From: Vibrio galatheae
GTDB taxonomy: Bacteria > Pseudomonadota > Gammaproteobacteria > Enterobacterales > Vibrionaceae
Length of the DNA: 59,710 bases
Reading direction: 5' to 3'
NCBI RefSeq assembly: GCF_000967545.1
Contig: NZ_JXXV01000013.1
Span: forward strand, 1-59,710
Shown piece by piece: positions 57,195 through 59,710 of this stretch. The translations under genes were made by a program, and so were the position numbers. Positions within the stretch are counted from its first letter, which is position 1. Every line of letters begins with the position of its first letter. The notes below the pieces were generated by a model that worked only from the letters and a program-made list of their open reading frames with translations, was not told the DNA's origin and did not search any database.

Positions 57195-57304
57195 GTATCG
57201 GTTAACAATTACAATAACCAAGTGTCACTCAGCTGGGCTATTTGAGTTCGACAATAAACATGCGAGAATGCCTAGCGCAGTATTCGAAGGCCATAAAACG
57301 AGCA

Positions 57305-57496
57305 ATGAACCACCAATATCAAGACTTGATCCAGATTTTTAATCACACCTTTTTTGCTAGCTACAACACGAAGTTAGAATTGGGTGGCGACGAACCGATT
57401 TATCTGCCAGCCGATGAGAACACTCTCTATCATCGGATTATTTTTGCTCGCGGTTTTTACGCTTCGGCAATGCACGAGATCCATGCATCTCTTTAA
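57305..57496 (+). pseudogene. epmC: 5' fragment of EF-P hydroxylase gene epmC (yfcM), cut by a mobile element
   Basis: EpmC hydroxylates the beta-lysylated lysine of elongation factor P. Only the first 59 or so residues are present from the ATG at 57305: MNHQYQDLIQIFNHTFFASY, then GGDEPIYLPAD and RIIFARGFYASAMHEI. After HEI the frame reads four unrelated residues (HASL) and stops; the intact E. coli protein continues HEISHWCIAG for over 100 residues. The break therefore falls in the conserved HExxH-like metal-binding motif. A longer upstream frame from 57242 is possible but lacks homology. The missing part should lie at the far end of the inserted element. Confidence 0.9.
57476..57491. other. 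Candidate attachment-site core at the epmC/element junction
   Basis: GAGAT (57476-57480) and ATCTC (57487-57491) are inverted arms around the 6-bp spacer CCATGC, placed where epmC homology ends. This is the layout of a tyrosine recombinase core site, but arms of five bases are short. Confidence 0.4.
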
Positions 57497-57556
57497 AGGT
57501 TGACATACTAAGAAACTCATACTAGGAATAATGTACATCCTAAGGAGATTCTATAG

Positions 57557-58978
57557 GTGAAAGCTACCCTCAATGTTCTGTTTAAATCAACAGCGAAAGT
57601 TATCCATTTAGGTCACTTTTATAAAGGGAGGCTAATATGGGAGGTTGGGGAAGCGAACAACGAATACCGCTATTCCTACCTAGAAGACAGTGGCTATTTT
57701 CCCAAAATGCCCGTTATCCTTCAATCAAACGGTCTACCTTGGGATATCGGCAACGCCTATTTATTGGGCCAATTAGATAAGCCAAATCTCTCAAATATGA
57801 GAACACTTACTGCGAGAGCTACTCACCTGAAGTACTACTTACAGTATCTAGAGGATACTGGTCAGCATTTTCTCGATCTTCCCAAGCTTTACTATGAACG
57901 TGCACCTCAAAAGTTCAGGTTGTTCATGAGTCAAGCTTTGGACAACCACGATTTTAGTGCTGAAAGCATTAACAATGTACTTTCTACGGTTGCCCATTTC
58001 TATAAAAACATCCGCTATGATTCGTTAGTGACAGAAGCTAAATTAGAAAACCAGCCATTCACCGAGATAAGAAAGTCGATCATGACCACTAACCGAGTGG
58101 GTTTAGTTCGAAGTACTCAGGTCATTACGAATGACCTCAGAGTCAAGAGCAGTCGAAATCACAATCCTCCCATAGGAAAACTAAGTGATGGGGGGAGATT
58201 ACGCCCTCTAACTGAAGAAGAACAACAGATTATTTTTGATGCTTTTCGTAAAAATTACGCCTCGGTAGAGCTTGAGTTAATGATGCGAATCGCACTCGAA
58301 ACAGGAGCAAGGCAGCAAACCGTATGTACATTGAGTATTGGTTGTATCAAAAAAGCATACAGTGAATTAGAAACTACTCCGTCAATGACTAATGTTATTA
58401 TAAATGGAGGTCAACGTTACAAAGCTGATACGAAAGGCAGTAGATTAAATAGGCTAATTTTTAGACGTGAGCTCATTGATGACTTGATGAATTACATCGA
58501 GTGTAAGCGTGCGGAAGACCGTAGACGCCATGACAATAGTTTTTATGGCGATACTGATGACAATTATGTGTTTTTAACTCGAAGTGGTAATCCATATTAT
58601 ACCGCTCAACGAGAAATTTCAGACCGTCAAGCCCCTAAAGCTGCTTGGAATATTAAAGCCCCTATGATGGTGCCCAAGAATGGTCAATCTCTTCGCAATG
58701 AACTAGGACGGTTTATTTTTCGAATCCAAAAATCCGAACCAACCTTTAAAGCATTCACTTTCCATGATCTCAGGGCGACTATGGGTATGAATATTGTAAG
58801 GTTTATGAGAGCAGAAGGATATCCGGATTCAAAAATTTTCGACCATGTTAGGCAGCGTTTGAATCACAGCAATTTTATAACGACTGAAGGGTATCTCAGC
58901 TTTGACTCTGAACTTTCCGAGTTTAATGAAATACAAGAAGCGTTTGGCGATTTGATGTGTGGTTTCGATAAGGAGTGA
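57557..58978 (+). CDS. Tyrosine recombinase, first gene of an integrated element (GmtY-like candidate)
   Basis: Site-specific integrase of 473 residues, starting at GTG 11 nt after AAGGAG. The N-terminal half (about 1-200) is a core-binding region; the catalytic half has all residues needed: R252 in ETGARQQTV, H403 and R406 in FHDLRATMG, H437 in RLNHSNFITT and the nucleophile Y446. The size, position at the element edge and a second recombinase-like gene 4 nt downstream resemble gamma-mobile-trio elements of vibrios (gmtY-gmtZ-gmtX). A RIT-type trio is an alternative. Base use is more AT-rich than in the flanking core genes. Confidence 0.88.
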   Translation: MKATLNVLFKSTAKVIHLGHFYKGRLIWEVGEANNEYRYSYLEDSGYFPKMPVILQSNGLPWDIGNAYLLGQLDKPNLSNMRTLTARATHLKYYLQYLEDTGQHFLDLPKLYYERAPQKFRLFMSQALDNHDFSAESINNVLSTVAHFYKNIRYDSLVTEAKLENQPFTEIRKSIMTTNRVGLVRSTQVITNDLRVKSSRNHNPPIGKLSDGGRLRPLTEEEQQIIFDAFRKNYASVELELMMRIALETGARQQTVCTLSIGCIKKAYSELETTPSMTNVIINGGQRYKADTKGSRLNRLIFRRELIDDLMNYIECKRAEDRRRHDNSFYGDTDDNYVFLTRSGNPYYTAQREISDRQAPKAAWNIKAPMMVPKNGQSLRNELGRFIFRIQKSEPTFKAFTFHDLRATMGMNIVRFMRAEGYPDSKIFDHVRQRLNHSNFITTEGYLSFDSELSEFNEIQEAFGDLMCGFDKE

Positions 58979-58982
58979 TTCT

Positions 58983-59710
58983 ATGACCAGTCGCCCTATA
59001 GTTGAAGTGGACCCTAAGAGCTTACCCTCAGTATATTCTCCTCAAGCAACAGTGATAAAAGGTGTCAGGTCGGACGGTATCCACTTTAAAGTCGACATTG
59101 GTAGCGTTTGTTATCTGGAACGCGAAATCGATTCAGATAGCCACATGAGTGGAAAACACTATATTTCATGCTCAGTTAACACCAAATCTTTATCCCCAGA
59201 AAGAGTGGAGTGGTTGCGAAACTATCTATATACCGTGCTTAACAAAGGTTGGCGAGATGAGACTCTTCGAACGCATCTATACAACTTGCGGTATTTCTTT
59301 AATTTCTGTGACTTTAACGGTGGTGGAAAGCCAATCACATTAGATGGATTAGTTAGTGAATATCAGCGTTATCAAGTCATACTTGACCAACGGGGTAATA
59401 TGAATGGTGAATGTTCTCTAAAGCCATCGACAATTCTAACGCGACTAAATACTGTACGAAGCTTTATTCAATGGGCATTTCAGCTATCAAATTATGCAAT
59501 TCTTACTTATATACCCAAGCAACGCAGCCGACAGTCTAATTCAGTCGATGAGGGTCGGGCTGTTAGTCTTCGGGATGGACAGGAGTATTTACGTGCGTGT
59601 GCTAATTACTTCAATCAATTTTCTGACGCTATCTTAGATAATAATTATCCTATTCCAATTAGTCATCCGCTTGATGAGCGAGAACACCTATATTGTAACG
59701 GTAGACTTAA
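58983..59710 (+). CDS. Second recombinase-like gene, 5' part only (GmtZ-like candidate)
   Basis: An open frame from the ATG at 58983 (MTSRPIVEVDPKSLPSV) runs 242 codons to the window edge with no stop, so it is a 5' partial gene. It starts 4 nt after the first recombinase stop, with AAGGAG 9 nt ahead of the ATG. The part seen has a tyrosine-recombinase core-binding look: RVEWLRNYLYTVLNKGW, THLYNLRYFFNFCDF and STILTRLNTVRSFIQWAF. The catalytic half must lie outside the window, so the assignment is provisional. Confidence 0.75.
   Translation, partial: MTSRPIVEVDPKSLPSVYSPQATVIKGVRSDGIHFKVDIGSVCYLEREIDSDSHMSGKHYISCSVNTKSLSPERVEWLRNYLYTVLNKGWRDETLRTHLYNLRYFFNFCDFNGGGKPITLDGLVSEYQRYQVILDQRGNMNGECSLKPSTILTRLNTVRSFIQWAFQLSNYAILTYIPKQRSRQSNSVDEGRAVSLRDGQEYLRACANYFNQFSDAILDNNYPIPISHPLDEREHLYCNGRL

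Noticed and set aside
59149..59343. 64-codon plus-strand frame in the element
   Set aside because: It is out of frame within the longer open frame from 58983, which has a ribosome site and recombinase-like sequence.

Overview
The window is chromosomal DNA of a marine gammaproteobacterium, almost certainly a Vibrio. Three things point there: a sodium-type PomA/PomB stator pair beside dxs-ispA-xseB and thiI, a polar flagellar cluster with three tandem flagellins and the FlrA/FlrB/FlrC regulators, and conserved neighbours such as gcvB/gcvA, queF/syd, dapE and prmB-aroC. The species cannot be fixed from the sequence alone. No rRNA, tRNA or CRISPR array was seen.

Layout. 1-3.1 kb: isoprenoid operon xseB-ispA-dxs (minus). 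3.3-5.1 kb: pomAB behind a sigma-28-type promoter. 5.2-6.7 kb: thiI. 7.2-12 kb: cyoABCDE (cytochrome bo3 oxidase and haem O synthase), with a CRP-like site upstream. 12.07-12.27 kb: the small RNA GcvB (minus), divergent from gcvA. 12.4-15.4 kb: gcvA, an alpha/beta hydrolase, a DUF423 gene and rlmM in an overlapping operon. 15.4-22.6 kb (minus): xni, ppnN, a diguanylate cyclase, a TPR protein with a degenerate GGDEF domain, and queF. 22.7-29.3 kb: syd and small housekeeping or conserved genes, dapE, an M15 peptidase, an apparently frameshifted DUF4156 lipoprotein and a Dyp-type peroxidase.

29.4-54.4 kb is the polar flagellar cluster: three flagellins, each with its own sigma-28-type promoter, then flaG-fliD-flaI-fliS, flrA, flrBC, fliEFGHIJ and fliKLMNOPQR-flhB. 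Sigma-54 (-24/-12) promoters precede flrBC, fliE and fliK. FlrA with sigma-54 should switch on flrBC and the basal-body/export genes, FlrC the later genes, and sigma-28 the flagellins and stator. flhA, flhF, flhG, fliA and the che genes do not follow flhB here.

54.4-57.2 kb: smrB, prmB and aroC. After aroC the EF-P hydroxylase gene epmC (yfcM) is cut off at its HExxH-like motif. From there to the right edge the DNA is an integrated mobile element: a complete tyrosine recombinase followed at once by a second, recombinase-like reading frame that runs off the window. This looks like the entry end of a gamma-mobile-trio type island, and it is the most interesting part of the window because its cargo lies just outside.
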